Shown: positions 43,971 through 55,195 of the stretch, one piece after another
How the letters are laid out: the number at the start of each line of letters is the position of its first letter
Numbering within the stretch: the first letter of the stretch is position 1
From: Bacillus sp. E(2018)
GTDB lineage: Bacteria > Bacillota > Bacilli > Bacillales > Fictibacillaceae
Length of the DNA: 64,000 nucleotides
Assembly (NCBI RefSeq): GCF_005503015.1
Contig: NZ_SCOL01000001.1
Location: 1,240,001 to 1,304,000, forward strand
Direction: 5' to 3'
Made by a program: the position numbers and the translations under genes
The notes under the pieces: model-generated
The model's database searches: none
What the model saw: only the letters and a program-made list of their open reading frames with translations
What the model was told of the DNA's origin: nothing

Positions 43971-45857
43971 CTACATCACTCTTTTGAACATCTTCTCAAG
44001 TTCATATGTTGATAGATGAATCGTTATCGGTCTTCCGTGTGGACATGTGTATGGATCTTCTGATGTTCGCAAAGTTTCTAACAAAGCAAAAATCTCATCG
44101 TTCCTTAAATGATGGTTAGCTTTTATCGACCCTTTACACGACATCATGATCGCTGCTTCTTCTCTTAATTTTTCAATATCGATCCTTCTATGATCGAGTA
44201 CCTGCTGGATGATATCCATCATGATTTCTCTTTCATACCCTTTTGGAAACCATTGTGGGTGCTCTCTTACGATAAAAGTATTCTGTCCAAACGTTTCTAA
44301 AAACAGACCCACTTCACTAAGAATCTCTATGTGACTCTCTAAGAAAGCAGACTCACTAGCAGTGAACTCAAACGTATAGGGCACTGCTAAAAGCTGAACT
44401 TCTCGGTCCACTTGCCCTACTTTTTTTCTGAAATACTCATATTTAATGCGTTCTTGAGCAGCATGCTGATCTATCAGGTACAATCCGTTCTCATTTTGAG
44501 CAAGGATATACGTTCCGTGCATCTGTCCGATCGGATACATAACGGGTAGTTTATCAACAGGTTCATCCGTAAGAGGATCATTCTCTTTCGGGACTGGTGT
44601 TTCATTCGTTTCGGGATACGGGAGTAAATCTACCGCAGACTCATCTATTTCAACTTCCTCTGAAGCCGTTGGAGTCTCCCTTATCAGAGACTGATCAGCC
44701 TCATCAGAAATCAAACTGAAACGGTTATCCCTTTGTGCGGTTGTTAAATCAGTTTCAACAACAGGTTTGACGTCTTCCTTTTTTCTTTGATAATCGAAGG
44801 AAAATGAAGGCTGTTCTTCTCGATCATTCTGTTTTTGTTCTTTTTTCTTAAACTGAACATCAGGGATCAACTGCTGATTTCTGATTACTTTTCTTAGCTC
44901 GGTTTCAACGAGCTGAACCAGTTCCACTTCTTTACTCAACCTTGCTTCATGTTTTGATGGATGTACGTTGACATCAATAATTGTCGGATCCATCTTAACG
45001 GACAAAATAGCAATCGGAAAACGTCCGATCGGCAGGAATGTATGATAAGCATTTTGTACAGCTTTTGAAAGTGCAAAGTTCTTAATATATCTAGCGTTCA
45101 TAAAGAAGGACATATACTGACGAGACGCTCGGTTAATTTCAGGTTTCGCTATGTAACCTGTTACTTCATAATCTAATGAAGAAAAAGAGACTGAGATCAT
45201 ATTTTTGGCAGTTTGTATCCCATAAACAGATGCAATGATCTGCAGCAAGTTCCCGTTGCCAGAAGTTTGCAAAAGCTCTTTTCCGTTATGCTTTAAACGA
45301 AAAGAAACATCTGGGTTAGCAAGAGCAAGCCTGTTCACTAGGTCGCTGATCGTACCTAATTCTGTCTGAATGGTCTTCACATGCTTCAATCTGGCTGGTG
45401 TGTTATAGAATAAGTTCCGGACAGTCAGATCTGTGCCTTTTCTGCTATTTGTCTGTTGCTTTTTTACAATTTTACCGTTCTCAATAAATAGATAAGCACC
45501 TGGTCCCTCGCCCGTTGATGATTTAAGCTCTACTTGAGAAACAGAAGAGATACTCGGTAATGCTTCTCCTCTAAACCCCATGGTACGAATATGAATTAAA
45601 TCTTGTTCACTTTTAATCTTACTCGTCGCATGGCGGTTAAAAGCAAGAACACAATCCTCCGGCTCGATTCCGTCCCCATTATCTAGAACACGAATGAGTG
45701 ATAACCCACCTTCTTCAACTTCGATCTCAATTCTTGTCGCGTTCGCATCGATTGAATTCTCAACAAGTTCCTTTACAACAGAGGCTGGGCGTTCTACAAC
45801 TTCACCAGCAGCGATCTTATTGGAAAGATGTTCATCCAGCTGTACAATTTTGCCCAT
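43971..45857 (-). CDS. mutL: DNA mismatch repair protein MutL
   Basis: A 628-residue GHKL ATPase: [44 protein letters not shown]. The C-terminal half contains [12 protein letters not shown] and [12 protein letters not shown], the metal-binding endonuclease motifs of Gram-positive MutL. A low-complexity Glu/Pro-rich linker occupies about residues 335-430. ATG 45857 follows AAAGGAGG. Operon mutS-mutL-miaA-hfq. Confidence 0.96.
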   Translation of the reverse strand: MGKIVQLDEHLSNKIAAGEVVERPASVVKELVENSIDANATRIEIEVEEGGLSLIRVLDNGDGIEPEDCVLAFNRHATSKIKSEQDLIHIRTMGFRGEALPSISSVSQVELKSSTGEGPGAYLFIENGKIVKKQQTNSRKGTDLTVRNLFYNTPARLKHVKTIQTELGTISDLVNRLALANPDVSFRLKHNGKELLQTSGNGNLLQIIASVYGIQTAKNMISVSFSSLDYEVTGYIAKPEINRASRQYMSFFMNARYIKNFALSKAVQNAYHTFLPIGRFPIAILSVKMDPTIIDVNVHPSKHEARLSKEVELVQLVETELRKVIRNQQLIPDVQFKKKEQKQNDREEQPSFSFDYQRKKEDVKPVVETDLTTAQRDNRFSLISDEADQSLIRETPTASEEVEIDESAVDLLPYPETNETPVPKENDPLTDEPVDKLPVMYPIGQMHGTYILAQNENGLYLIDQHAAQERIKYEYFRKKVGQVDREVQLLAVPYTFEFTASESAFLESHIEILSEVGLFLETFGQNTFIVREHPQWFPKGYEREIMMDIIQQVLDHRRIDIEKLREEAAIMMSCKGSIKANHHLRNDEIFALLETLRTSEDPYTCPHGRPITIHLSTYELEKMFKRVM

Positions 45858-45871
45858 TCGTCACGCCTCCT

Positions 45872-48463
45872 TTATCTTACTTTTTTCTGCAGCTTATATA
45901 GCGCGTTCATCGCATCCAAAGGGGTCATCTCTAATACGTTTAAACTTCTTAACTCTTTGATCAACTCTTGCTCTTTAGGGTCTCTTCTATTCGAAATCTT
46001 CTCTTTTTCAACAAAAAGACTTAGCTGACTTTCTTGAAGATCTTCTTCTTGAGTAGCTGACACCTCCTGAATGGGGAGCGCCTCTCTTTTTTCTTGATTT
46101 TCATAGGTTTGTAAAATGGTTTTTGCTCTAGAGATCACCGGTTCGGGTAGTTCAGCGAGCTCTGCTACTTGAATACCAAAACTCTTATCTGCTTGTCCAT
46201 CAATGACTTTATGCAGAAATACAAGACTGCCATTCTCTTCAACTGCACTTACAAACACATTTTTGAGAGAGTGAAGAGACTGCTCTAATACGGTTAGTTC
46301 GTGGTAATGAGTAGAGAATAGTGTTTTTGCAGCTATTTCTTCATGAATAAATTCAATGATAGATTGCGCTAATGCCATCCCATCATACGTCGAAGTTCCT
46401 CTGCCGATCTCATCTAATAGAATCAAACTGTTTTCTGTAGCACTTGTTAGAGCAAAGTTCGTCTCAAGCATCTCGACCATGAACGTACTCTGTCCACCGA
46501 CTAGATCGTCAGCCGCTCCAATACGCGTGAAGATCTGATCGAACATAGGAAGTTCAGCACTCTCTGCTGGAACAAAACATCCAATTTGCATCATAACAGC
46601 TGTAAGTGCTAACTGACGCATATACGTACTCTTACCAGCCATGTTTGGTCCAGTAATAAGAAGCATATTTCTATCATTATTTAAAATAATATCGTTAGGT
46701 ACATACTCTTGAGCATCCATTACTTTCTCAACAACAGGATGTCTGCCGTTTCTAATATTTACAATTCCATCCTCTGAAACGGTCGGTTTTACATAGCGAT
46801 ATTGCTCACTAATCGCAGCAAAAGACTGCATAACATCAAGTTCAGAAATGGCTGACGCAAGTTCTTGCAATCCTGGGATAAATTGCTTTACATACTCTCT
46901 GACTTCCAAGAAAAGTGTATATTCCAGTCCTGAAATTTTCTCTTCCGCTTCTAAGATGATTCTTTCTTTCTCTTTCAGTTCTGGAGTAACATATCTTTCA
47001 GCATTCGCAAGTGTCTGTTTTCTTTCATAACGATCTGGTACTTGTGAAAGATTAGATTTTGTAACCTCGATATAATAACCAAAGATTTTGTTAAAACCGA
47101 TTTTTAGAGACTTAATACCTGAAGCTGCTTTTTCTTGTTGCTCAAGAGAAGCAATCCAGGCTTTACCGTTGCTGCTCGCATCTTTATATTGATCAAGTTG
47201 TTCATTGTAACCTGCTTTAATGAGTCCGCCTTCTTTGATATGGATTGGTGCATCATCATGAATTGCAGAATCTAAATAGTCTGCGAGGGTTTTATGTTCA
47301 TTCATCTTCGCATGAAGTTCATGCGCATATTTCCCTTCAATACTCCTGATCTTTTCTTTTAGGACCGGAACACTGAACAAAGACCTTTTCAATTGTACAA
47401 GATCTCTTGGACTAGCGTTTCCATAGGATATTTTAGCTATCAACCGTTCCATATCATAAACAGACTTCAATTGCTCCTTAATCTCTTCGCGAGTAAAGAA
47501 TTCCCCGATTAAGTTTTCGACGAGCTGAAGCCGCTTCTCGATCGTTTCTTTCACAAACAAAGGCTCTTCAACCCATTGTTTAAGTTTTCTAGCACCCATT
47601 GCTGTCATCGTGGCATCTAACAGCCATAATAGTGAACCTTTTTTTCCTTTTGCTCGAATGGATTCTGTTAATTCTAAGTTGCGTTTTGAAAACGCATCGA
47701 GCTTCATTCTTTTATCGTTCTGCTGAAATTCCACAGCTTTCATATGATGAAAAGATCGCTTTTGTGTATGAGTTAGATAGTTGAACAACCGTCCTGAAGC
47801 ACGTAATAAGATGGGGTCAGAGATCGTCTGAACAAGCTGACTAAACTGACTATCCACTGAACTCTCTTCCTGGATAGAAACGGAAGCTTGTCCTGTCTGT
47901 GTAACTGTGTTCGTCCAAGCATCATACAATTCTTTGTTTCCAACAATCTCTTTAACTCCGTGACTTAAAAGTAATTGAATGAACGATAACTGATTTCCGT
48001 CATATGTATATCCCTTTAACTCACCTGTTGAAAGATCACAAAGAACGTATCCATAAGAATCATTCTCTTTTTCTATTGATACAAGGAAATTGTTCTCTCT
48101 ATCTTGAAGAAGATGGTCATCAATAACCGTTCCTGGCGTAATAATCTGGATGACTTCACGTTTCACTACCCCAACAGATAGTTTAGGATCTTCTACTTGT
48201 TCACAGATCGCTACTCTATGTCCGTTCTCAACTAATGTTTTGATATAACCTGCTGACGAATGATAAGGTATCCCACACATCGGAATTCGATCTTGAGAAC
48301 CGCCATCTCTGCTAGTTAGTGTAATTTCAAGGATTTGAGATGCTCGAACAGCATCTTCAAAAAACATTTCATAAAAATCTCCTAGACGGAAAAATAAAAA
48401 GGCATCCTGATGAGCTGCCTTGATTGATAAATATTGTTGTATCATTGGAGTATATTGAGCCAT
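45872..48463 (-). CDS. mutS: DNA mismatch recognition protein MutS
   Basis: An 863-residue protein. The mismatch motif FFRLGDFYEMF (Phe-x-Glu) is near residue 25 and the ATPase motifs ITGPNMAGKSTYMRQ, LILLDEIGRGTSTYDG and STHYHEL follow. ATG 48463 (MAQYTPM) follows AAAAAGGTG; longer in-frame starts have no site. First gene of the mismatch repair operon. Confidence 0.97.
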   Translation of the reverse strand: MAQYTPMIQQYLSIKAAHQDAFLFFRLGDFYEMFFEDAVRASQILEITLTSRDGGSQDRIPMCGIPYHSSAGYIKTLVENGHRVAICEQVEDPKLSVGVVKREVIQIITPGTVIDDHLLQDRENNFLVSIEKENDSYGYVLCDLSTGELKGYTYDGNQLSFIQLLLSHGVKEIVGNKELYDAWTNTVTQTGQASVSIQEESSVDSQFSQLVQTISDPILLRASGRLFNYLTHTQKRSFHHMKAVEFQQNDKRMKLDAFSKRNLELTESIRAKGKKGSLLWLLDATMTAMGARKLKQWVEEPLFVKETIEKRLQLVENLIGEFFTREEIKEQLKSVYDMERLIAKISYGNASPRDLVQLKRSLFSVPVLKEKIRSIEGKYAHELHAKMNEHKTLADYLDSAIHDDAPIHIKEGGLIKAGYNEQLDQYKDASSNGKAWIASLEQQEKAASGIKSLKIGFNKIFGYYIEVTKSNLSQVPDRYERKQTLANAERYVTPELKEKERIILEAEEKISGLEYTLFLEVREYVKQFIPGLQELASAISELDVMQSFAAISEQYRYVKPTVSEDGIVNIRNGRHPVVEKVMDAQEYVPNDIILNNDRNMLLITGPNMAGKSTYMRQLALTAVMMQIGCFVPAESAELPMFDQIFTRIGAADDLVGGQSTFMVEMLETNFALTSATENSLILLDEIGRGTSTYDGMALAQSIIEFIHEEIAAKTLFSTHYHELTVLEQSLHSLKNVFVSAVEENGSLVFLHKVIDGQADKSFGIQVAELAELPEPVISRAKTILQTYENQEKREALPIQEVSATQEEDLQESQLSLFVEKEKISNRRDPKEQELIKELRSLNVLEMTPLDAMNALYKLQKKVR

Positions 48464-48540
48464 AATTTCACCTTTTTCATAACATTTCAATGTCGCTATT
48501 ATAACATAATTCACAGCATCTATCGTTTTCTCTGCATGAA

Positions 48541-48572
48541 AAAAACGGGAAGCTCTCTCCCCGTTTTTTATT
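48541..48572 (-). terminator. Terminator of cotE
   Basis: AAAAACGGG and CCCGTTTTT form a 9-bp stem overlapping the cotE stop, followed by a T-run. Confidence 0.85.
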
Positions 48573-49140
48573 CTTCCAAATCCCCTATTAAAAAGTTCGG
48601 ATCCAGGTCTTCAAAATTCTCATCTTCTACATCATATTCCCAATCTCTTGTTTGTTCATCATCAAAACCGTCCGGATTCACATATACACAAACTTTTGTT
48701 TCTCCGATAATTTCACAAACGAACTCTCTTTCTACTTGAACGATCACTTTATTTCCGTTCGGAGAGATCGTCGCTTCTAACGTATTGGGTTCTTGAAGTG
48801 CACGGCACGTAACTTCATATTGATTGCCTAACGCATTCTTATCTCTTACACTGAGATCCACTTTGTCTACAAAATGAATGGTCTCTGTTACGACTTCCGT
48901 ACGAGTATTATCATTGTATGAATACCACACGTTGATATCATAGCTTCCTTCTACATCTACAGCTTCACCATTCCGCTTCGGTTTATATGCATGGTTGATG
49001 ATCCAGCATCCTAAAATGCTGCTCGGACGATGACTCGGTGCAATGGTATGCGTTGCCTGAGAAAATTTTCTCCCTTTGCCGCAGACCGCTTTTGTGATGA
49101 TTTCTCTGTAAGTCAACTCTTGTTCTACGCGTCTTGACAT
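48568..49140 (-). CDS. cotE: Outer spore coat morphogenetic protein CotE
   Basis: A 190-residue protein that directs outer coat assembly. The [20 protein letters not shown] start, [11 protein letters not shown] and the very acidic C-terminus ([17 protein letters not shown]) are diagnostic. It lies next to mutS and ricA as in B. subtilis, with its own terminator. Confidence 0.95.
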   Translation of the reverse strand: MSRRVEQELTYREIITKAVCGKGRKFSQATHTIAPSHRPSSILGCWIINHAYKPKRNGEAVDVEGSYDINVWYSYNDNTRTEVVTETIHFVDKVDLSVRDKNALGNQYEVTCRALQEPNTLEATISPNGNKVIVQVEREFVCEIIGETKVCVYVNPDGFDDEQTRDWEYDVEDENFEDLDPNFLIGDLEE

Positions 49141-49404
49141 ACATGAATACCTCCTCTACCAATCTCCATACAGTATATGCTGGGCGGATGCCTATTGTGT
49201 CTTCATTTATTCGAAACACAATTAGTCTAAGTATATGGGCGTTTGTTGTCCAATGTTCTCAAAATATTATATAGAATGAACGGTACGTGAAATTTTATTG
49301 GGATGATTGAGCTTATGAAAGGAGTTGATCTTCACTTTAGGATACTCGCTTTAAGAACAATGAGAGCGTATAGGACACTACGTAATTTGTCGAAGTTTGT
49401 AGAC

Positions 49405-49509
49405 TCGTGGATAAAAGGGAAAAATTTTTGGATTGAGAGCCGAATCTCGTGGATAAACAGCATAAACTTTTGGATTCCACCCCAAAACTTATGGATATAT
49501 TATACTTAA
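49405..49509 (+). repeat. 21-nt tandem repeat array with TGGAT core
   Basis: Units start at 49405, 49426, 49447, 49468 and 49489, each 21 bases with a TGGAT at the same offset; odd and even units alternate TCGTGGATAAA and TTTTGGATT. One plus-strand frame reads W-I every seven residues (SWIKGKN, FWIESRI, SWINSIN, FWIPPQN, LWIYYT). A frame opens at ATG 49303 but has no convincing ribosome site, so coding is uncertain. The rest of the 49141-49596 gap shows no gene. Confidence 0.65.
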
Positions 49510-49562
49510 TACCTCTATAGGTATGTGTGAAACGTCATATATACGAGGTAATCATACAAAAA

Positions 49563-49594
49563 AACACGATGCCTGCAAGAGACATCGTGTTTTT
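49563..49594 (-). terminator. Terminator of ricA
   Basis: AACACGATG and CATCGTGTT pair around a 10-base loop, with a T-run in the minus direction. Confidence 0.88.
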
Positions 49595-49596
49595 AT

Positions 49597-50031
49597 TTAG
49601 TGACAGCCGCAACCGCCTGGAGAACATCCTTCTTGAGATCCTGTTGTTCCTTTTAAAAGGTCTCCGCCTGTTGATTCAATGATCTCATCTGTTACTTTGT
49701 TAGAGATCGTATGTGAAACCATCTGTAGGATATCGTTCACATCACTTTGAGATTGTTTAAACTCTTGTACAACTGGAATGCTATCAAGCTCTGCCATCAA
49801 TGCATCGATCTTTTCTTCTACTTCTCTTGATGCTTCGTGTTTTTGATAATGTTGAAGATTAACAGCTTGTTTTTGTAGATTCTTAATCTGTCCCATCAAT
49901 CTTGCTACATTTGAATTTGAATTGATCTGAGCTTCTGCTTTTTTAAAAAAATCAACTTCATCAGTCGTTGCGATCATTTTTGCAAGTTCTTTAGCTTTTC
50001 CCAAGATTTCTTCTTTTGTATATGTGCTCAT
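49597..50031 (-). CDS. ricA: RicA (YmcA), RNase Y specificity and biofilm factor
   Basis: A 144-residue helical protein of the RicA-RicF-RicT complex, which modulates RNase Y in B. subtilis. The Cys-rich tail EGCSPGGCGCH supplies Fe-S ligands. Its ATG overlaps the miaB stop by one base (TAATG), so both are coupled. RNase Y itself is encoded at 57870. Confidence 0.92.
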   Translation of the reverse strand: MSTYTKEEILGKAKELAKMIATTDEVDFFKKAEAQINSNSNVARLMGQIKNLQKQAVNLQHYQKHEASREVEEKIDALMAELDSIPVVQEFKQSQSDVNDILQMVSHTISNKVTDEIIESTGGDLLKGTTGSQEGCSPGGCGCH

Positions 50032-51551
50032 TAGCCTACCACCTCTGATTTTTCTTCTACCCATTCGCCGCTAAGGTTCCATGTTTTAGCATCGGTAATC
50101 TGAACCTTAACAATTTCTCCTATTAAGTGCTTAGGAGCCTTAAAGTTTACTACTTTATTGGAACCCGTGTGACCTGTTAGTACATCGGGATTCTTTTTAC
50201 TTTCTCCCTCCACTAACACTTCTACAACTTTACCAACGTATTCTTTGTTCTTTTCTAATGAGATATCATTTAGCATAGCGTTAAGCCTCTGCAGACGTTC
50301 TCGTTTCACTTCCATCGGAACATTATCTTGCATCTTTGCAGCTGGAGTGCCTTCACGTGGTGAATAGATAAACGTGTAAGCAGCATCATACTGTACTTCT
50401 TTAACGAGCGATAAAGTTTCTTGAAACTGTTCTTCCGTCTCATTCGGAAACCCAACGATGATATCCGTAGTCAATGCTACATTCGGCATCGCAGCTTTGA
50501 TCTTGTTTACAAGCTCTAAATAATGCTCACGTGTATATTTGCGAGCCATTAATTTGAGAACATCGCTGTTTCCATGTTGAACAGGCAGATGAACATGATC
50601 AACGATGTTTCCGCCTTTAGCCAGAACTTCAATCAATCGATCATCAAAATCTCGAGGGTGACTTGTCGTAAAACGAAGTCTAGGAATGTCGATCTTACGG
50701 ATCTCATCCATTAGATCACCTAGGCCATACTCCAGGTCTTCGAAATCTTTACCGTATGCATTCACGTTCTGACCGAGAAGAGTTACTTCCTTATAGCCTT
50801 CTCTCGCAAGCTGTCTAACTTCTTCAATGATATCTTGCGGATAACGGCTGCGCTCTTTTCCTCGTGTGTAAGGAACAATGCAATATGTACAGAATTTGTC
50901 GCAGCCGTACATAATGTTGACCCAACCTTTAACGTTCCCTTTACGCTTTCTAGGAAGATTCTCAACGATATCTCCTTCTTTAGACCAAACTTCAACTACC
51001 ATCTCTTTTGAGAATAACGCGTTCTCAATAATTTGAGGCAAACGATGAATGTTATGAGTACCAAAGATCATATCGACTTGTGGGTACGTAGAAAGTATAC
51101 GGTTAACAACAGATTCTTCTTGTGACATACATCCACAAACCCCTAGCAGAAGATTAGGGTTGTTCGCTTTCGTATGTTTCAAATGTCCCAGTTCTCCAAA
51201 CACTTTGTTCTCTGCATTTTCTCGAATGGCACATGTATTAAGAAGGATTACGTCCGCATCTTCTGTAGAATATGTCGTTTCATAACCCATCTCATTCAGA
51301 ATTCCTGCCATAACTTCTGTATCATGCTCGTTCATCTGACATCCATAAGTACGAATATAAAATTTCTTGCCAACACCAATATTCTTTAAATTTTCCGGAA
51401 TCGAAAAATCTTTTAATATTTGTACTTGTTCTTTACCACGCTTTTTCGCGTCTTTTAAAGAAGGCGGTGCATACGTAGATTGAAAATATTGTGAGTAGTC
51501 TCTTTCTTTTTCGTTCGTCTTCACATTTTGATTGTCTTTCGTAGTATCCAA
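50031..51551 (-). CDS. miaB: tRNA-2-methylthio-N6-dimethylallyladenosine synthase MiaB
   Basis: A 506-residue radical SAM methylthiotransferase. N-terminal cluster ligands are in [20 protein letters not shown] and GVCGCMSQ; the SAM cluster is CDKFCTYC near residue 220; a TRAM domain ends the protein. TTG 51551 is eight bases from AAGGAGTG. It completes the modification begun by MiaA (43011). Confidence 0.96.
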   Translation of the reverse strand: MDTTKDNQNVKTNEKERDYSQYFQSTYAPPSLKDAKKRGKEQVQILKDFSIPENLKNIGVGKKFYIRTYGCQMNEHDTEVMAGILNEMGYETTYSTEDADVILLNTCAIRENAENKVFGELGHLKHTKANNPNLLLGVCGCMSQEESVVNRILSTYPQVDMIFGTHNIHRLPQIIENALFSKEMVVEVWSKEGDIVENLPRKRKGNVKGWVNIMYGCDKFCTYCIVPYTRGKERSRYPQDIIEEVRQLAREGYKEVTLLGQNVNAYGKDFEDLEYGLGDLMDEIRKIDIPRLRFTTSHPRDFDDRLIEVLAKGGNIVDHVHLPVQHGNSDVLKLMARKYTREHYLELVNKIKAAMPNVALTTDIIVGFPNETEEQFQETLSLVKEVQYDAAYTFIYSPREGTPAAKMQDNVPMEVKRERLQRLNAMLNDISLEKNKEYVGKVVEVLVEGESKKNPDVLTGHTGSNKVVNFKAPKHLIGEIVKVQITDAKTWNLSGEWVEEKSEVVG

Positions 51552-51727
51552 GACATCTTCACTCCTTATTGCCTTTACTGCTAGGTAATCCGTTCAACTT
51601 AAATCTAGTTTTTCATCCAACTGTAACATTATATCAAAAATTGGATTATAGTTAAACTTGTAATCGTTTTAGTTTACATAATATAATTATGGACTATTAA
51701 TATACCTATTTAATATGATTATTAAAA

Positions 51728-51778
51728 AAAGTTGACCTTAAAAAGCTTACTAATGCGCCTTTAAAGTCAACTTTACAA
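51728..51778 (-). terminator. Terminator of tdh-kbl
   Basis: AAAGTTGAC and GTCAACTTT form the outer stem with partial inner pairing; a T-run follows on the minus strand. Confidence 0.75.
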
Positions 51779-51782
51779 GTCT

Positions 51783-52961
51783 CTAGATAATATTTAATTC
51801 TTTACCTGCTTTTTCAAATGCATCTAATGCAGCTTGTAGCTCCTCTTTCGTATGCTGAGCAGTTACGATCGTACGCACCCGAGCTTTTCCTTTAGCCACT
51901 GTTGGGAATGCGATGCCTTGAGCGAATATACCGTATTTTAATAAAGTATCCGATAGTTTATGCGCAAGCGCGTCATCACCTACAAGTACTGGTGTAATAG
52001 GTGTCTCACTTACTCCTGTATTGAATCCTAGTTCTTTTAATCCCGCTTTAAAGAACTTCGTGTTTTCCCATAGTCTTTCCATATGTTCTGGCTCTTCTTC
52101 TAAAACGTCAATCGCAGCTGAACTCGCTGCAATAACTGCAGGCGGATGTGATGTGCTGAACAAGAACGGACGACCTTTATGAATCAGGTAGTCTCTTAAC
52201 GTTTGCGTACTTGCTATGTAACCACCAAGTACTCCAATAGCCTTACTTAACGTACCTACTTGAATATGAACGCGGCCGTTCAAGTTAAAATGATCGATCG
52301 TACCGCGGCCATTTGTTCCTAGCACACCACTCGCATGAGCGTCGTCTACCATTACGAGGGCATCATACTTCTCAGCAAGCTCTACGATTCCAGGCAGTGG
52401 CGCTATGTTACCATCCATTGAGAAAACACCATCTGTTACGACGATTCTTTTTCTAAATTCTTGTGTCTCTTTTAAAGCCGCTTCTAAATCTTCTAAATCT
52501 ACGTGTTTGTAGATTCTTCTTTTTGCTTTCGTTAAACGAATGCCATCAATAATCGATGCATGGTTTAACTCATCAGAAATAACAACGTCTTGATCTGTTA
52601 AAATAGCAGAAAGAATTCCTTGGTTCGTTGAAAAACCAGATTGGAAGACGAGACATGCTTCTGTGTGTTTGAATTCAGCTAATTTTTTTTCAAATTCTTC
52701 ATGCATGGAAAGAGTTCCAGCAATCGTACGCACAGAACCTGTACCAACTCCAAATTCTTCAACAGCTTTTAAAGCTGCTTCCTTCATCTTCGGATGACTC
52801 GTAAGACCTAAGTAGTTGTTGGAAGAGAGCTGGATTACTTCTTTTCCATTGATCACAACTTTCGATCCTTGCTCTGATTCTAGAGGTACAAGCTTTCTGA
52901 ACGTACCTTCTTCTTTCATATGGTCTAATTCTTCTTGCAGGTATTCAAAACCTTTCATCAC
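51783..52961 (-). CDS. kbl: Glycine C-acetyltransferase (2-amino-3-ketobutyrate CoA ligase)
   Basis: PLP enzyme that cleaves 2-amino-3-ketobutyrate with CoA to glycine and acetyl-CoA. The 392-residue product has [25 protein letters not shown] and [13 protein letters not shown] with the PLP Lys near residue 240. Start is GTG 52961, nine bases from AAAGGGG, or ATG 52958. It follows tdh by 21 bases, forming the threonine degradation operon. Confidence 0.94.
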   Translation of the reverse strand: MMKGFEYLQEELDHMKEEGTFRKLVPLESEQGSKVVINGKEVIQLSSNNYLGLTSHPKMKEAALKAVEEFGVGTGSVRTIAGTLSMHEEFEKKLAEFKHTEACLVFQSGFSTNQGILSAILTDQDVVISDELNHASIIDGIRLTKAKRRIYKHVDLEDLEAALKETQEFRKRIVVTDGVFSMDGNIAPLPGIVELAEKYDALVMVDDAHASGVLGTNGRGTIDHFNLNGRVHIQVGTLSKAIGVLGGYIASTQTLRDYLIHKGRPFLFSTSHPPAVIAASSAAIDVLEEEPEHMERLWENTKFFKAGLKELGFNTGVSETPITPVLVGDDALAHKLSDTLLKYGIFAQGIAFPTVAKGKARVRTIVTAQHTKEELQAALDAFEKAGKELNII

Positions 52962-52982
52962 AATGTTTTGCCCCTTTCGATT

Positions 52983-54023
52983 TTAAGGAATAAGAACTAC
53001 TTTTCCGCAATTTCCTTTTATCATGAGATCAAAGCCTTCTTCAAACTTTTCAAGTGGAAGTGTATGAGTAATAATCGTTTCTGGATGCATACTTCCCGAC
53101 TGTAAAAGTCCTGAAACCTGTTGCCATGTTTCATACATTTTTCTTCCCGTAATTCCTTGAACAGTAACTCCCTTAAATACTACATCGTTCGTTAAATCGA
53201 TCTCAACAGGTTTAACAGGCAGACTTAAGATTGAAACACGACCACCGTTTGTGATCATCTTGAATCCTTGATCGATCGCTACTGGATGACCGCTCATCTC
53301 ACAAACAACATCTACACCATTACCATCTGTTAATTCCATTACTTTTTCTACAGGATCAATTGATTTAGGATTGATCACTTCGGTCGCACCTACTTTTTCA
53401 GCAAGATCTAAACGATAATCGTTCAGATCGATAGCGATCACCTGACTTGCACCTGCTGCTTTAGCAACGTTAACCGCCATGACTCCGATCGGTCCGCATC
53501 CGATGACAGCCACTGTTTTACCAGCAACATCACCAGCTAACACAGTATGAACAGCATTTCCCATCGGCTCTTGAATCGATCCGTGTTCAAACGGCATCTT
53601 AGGATCATTTTTCCAGATATTCTCTGATGGCATTGCTACATACTCTGCAAAACACCCTTGAGTATCAACACCGATAATCTTCGTATTCTTACAGATGTGG
53701 AACTGTCCTTTTAGACATTGTGGACAAGAATGACAAACTATATGTGTTTCAGCTGATACATGATCTCCAACAGATACATTAGTAACAGCGCTTCCAACTT
53801 TTTCAACAACCCCTGAAAACTCATGTCCAAATACATATGGCGTTTTCACACGACTCTGTGACCACTCATCCCATGTGTAAATATGGACATCTGTTCCACA
53901 GATTGAAGTCGCTTTGACTTTGATTAAAACTTCAGTTTCATTGATTTCAGGAATATCTACTGTTTCTAATCTAGCTCCATAACCCGCATGATGCTTAACT
54001 ATTGCTTTCATTTGTCCTTGCAC
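52983..54023 (-). CDS. tdh: L-threonine 3-dehydrogenase
   Basis: A 346-residue zinc alcohol dehydrogenase: catalytic Cys in SICGTDVHIY, HEFSG with the second zinc residue, the structural-zinc segment CHSCPQCLKGQFHIC, and the NAD fold VIGCGPIGVMAV. GTG 54023 (VQGQMKA) is chosen because GAGGGGTG precedes it and it gives the length of the B. subtilis enzyme. Product feeds Kbl. Confidence 0.94.
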   Translation of the reverse strand: MQGQMKAIVKHHAGYGARLETVDIPEINETEVLIKVKATSICGTDVHIYTWDEWSQSRVKTPYVFGHEFSGVVEKVGSAVTNVSVGDHVSAETHIVCHSCPQCLKGQFHICKNTKIIGVDTQGCFAEYVAMPSENIWKNDPKMPFEHGSIQEPMGNAVHTVLAGDVAGKTVAVIGCGPIGVMAVNVAKAAGASQVIAIDLNDYRLDLAEKVGATEVINPKSIDPVEKVMELTDGNGVDVVCEMSGHPVAIDQGFKMITNGGRVSILSLPVKPVEIDLTNDVVFKGVTVQGITGRKMYETWQQVSGLLQSGSMHPETIITHTLPLEKFEEGFDLMIKGNCGKVVLIP

Positions 54024-54201
54024 AGAAACACCCCTCACTGTAAACCTTAATAATCATTTCCATCAATAATTGTACATGGATTGCACAACAAGGTAAAGAG
54101 CGACGTCCACCCCACACGGACATTCGCGGATACCAAAAAAAATTTTAGAAATTTTTTTCTTAAAAGCTTTTTTCGAATATATTGTTGCCTTTCAAATGTT
54201 A

Positions 54202-54227
54202 TTGATTTCCGCTCTAGATCCCTTGCT
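54202..54227 (-). repeat. Fragment of the dispersed repeat
   Basis: TTGATTTCCGCTCTAG matches the end of copy B (TTGATTTCCGCTCCAG near 59787). About 25 bases remain. The rest of the tdh-korB spacer shows nothing else but AT-rich sequence. Confidence 0.4.
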
Positions 54228-54290
54228 ACAATAACTTACAAAAGGAAAAAAATCTTCATAGTAGAAATTTGTAAGAAAAACCCAACAAGA

Positions 54291-54327
54291 AAGCCCCTCT
54301 CCAAATTTTAAGGAGAAGGGCTTCTTT
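54291..54327 (-). terminator. Terminator of korAB
   Basis: AAGCCC-C-TCTCC and GGAGA-A-GGGCTT form an 11-bp stem with one mismatch, with a T-run on the minus side. Confidence 0.75.
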
Positions 54328-55194
54328 TTACATAAACTCTGACATTAATTGATTGAACTTTTCTTCTGGTAAGTTCAGATCAACTTTTGCAAGTGCTTCT
54401 TTGCTGTATCCGTGCGCAAGATCTTGATAAGAAGGTTTTACCTTATCTTGATAGATGATTCCTTTTACAAGACCTTTGTTTTCCATTAGGGTCTGCATAG
54501 CCATCATACGGTTTGAAGAATCATAGTCTTCGATTGTGCTTAAAGATACTAGATGCTCTTTAAACCAGTCGTATGTGTTCACTTTGTTGTATGTTACACA
54601 TGGGGAGAAAACATTGATCAGCGAGAAACCTTTATGATTGATTCCAGCTTCAATGATTGATGTTAACTCTTTTAGATCTGTTGAAAAACTTTGAGCCACA
54701 AAAGTAGCTCCAGCTGTTAGTGCCAGTTCCATCACACCGATCGCTGACTCTACAGATCCTTCAGGTGTACTCTTCGTTTTAAAACCAACATCAGATCGAG
54801 GGGATGTTTGTCCTTTTGTTAGACCATAAATCTGATTGTCCATAACAATATAGGTAATATCGATGTTTCGTCTTATCGCATGTACGGTGTGACCCATTCC
54901 GATAGCAAAGCCATCACCATCACCACCTGAAGCGATAACAGTCAGATCGCGGTTTGCCATCTTTACACCTTGTGCGATCGGCAACGAACGGCCATGGATT
55001 CCATGGAAACCATAAGATTTGATATATCCTGAAATACGTCCTGAACAGCCGATTCCGGATACAACAGCAAGGTTATCTGGTTCTAAACCAACATTTGCAG
55101 CTGCCCTTTGAATAGCCGCTTGTACAGAAAAATCTCCACATCCTGGACACCAGTTCGGTTTGATGCTGTTTCGAAAATCTTTAAATGTAGCCAT
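54328..55194 (-). CDS. korB: 2-oxoacid:ferredoxin oxidoreductase beta subunit
   Basis: A 288-residue TPP subunit that decarboxylates a 2-oxoacid to its acyl-CoA and reduces ferredoxin. NWCPGCGDFSVQ and SGIGCSGRISGY carry cluster Cys; GGDGDGFAIGMGH is the TPP motif. ATG 55194 follows GGAGC. It ends two bases after korA, forming one operon. 2-Oxoglutarate is the likely substrate; pyruvate or branched-chain oxoacids are possible. Confidence 0.9.
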   Translation of the reverse strand: MATFKDFRNSIKPNWCPGCGDFSVQAAIQRAAANVGLEPDNLAVVSGIGCSGRISGYIKSYGFHGIHGRSLPIAQGVKMANRDLTVIASGGDGDGFAIGMGHTVHAIRRNIDITYIVMDNQIYGLTKGQTSPRSDVGFKTKSTPEGSVESAIGVMELALTAGATFVAQSFSTDLKELTSIIEAGINHKGFSLINVFSPCVTYNKVNTYDWFKEHLVSLSTIEDYDSSNRMMAMQTLMENKGLVKGIIYQDKVKPSYQDLAHGYSKEALAKVDLNLPEEKFNQLMSEFM

Positions 55195-55195
55195 A

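Noticed and set aside
49303..49509. Annotating the WI-repeat frame as a gene
   Set aside because: No convincing ribosome-binding site at the start and the repeats alone can keep a frame open; listed as a repeat instead.
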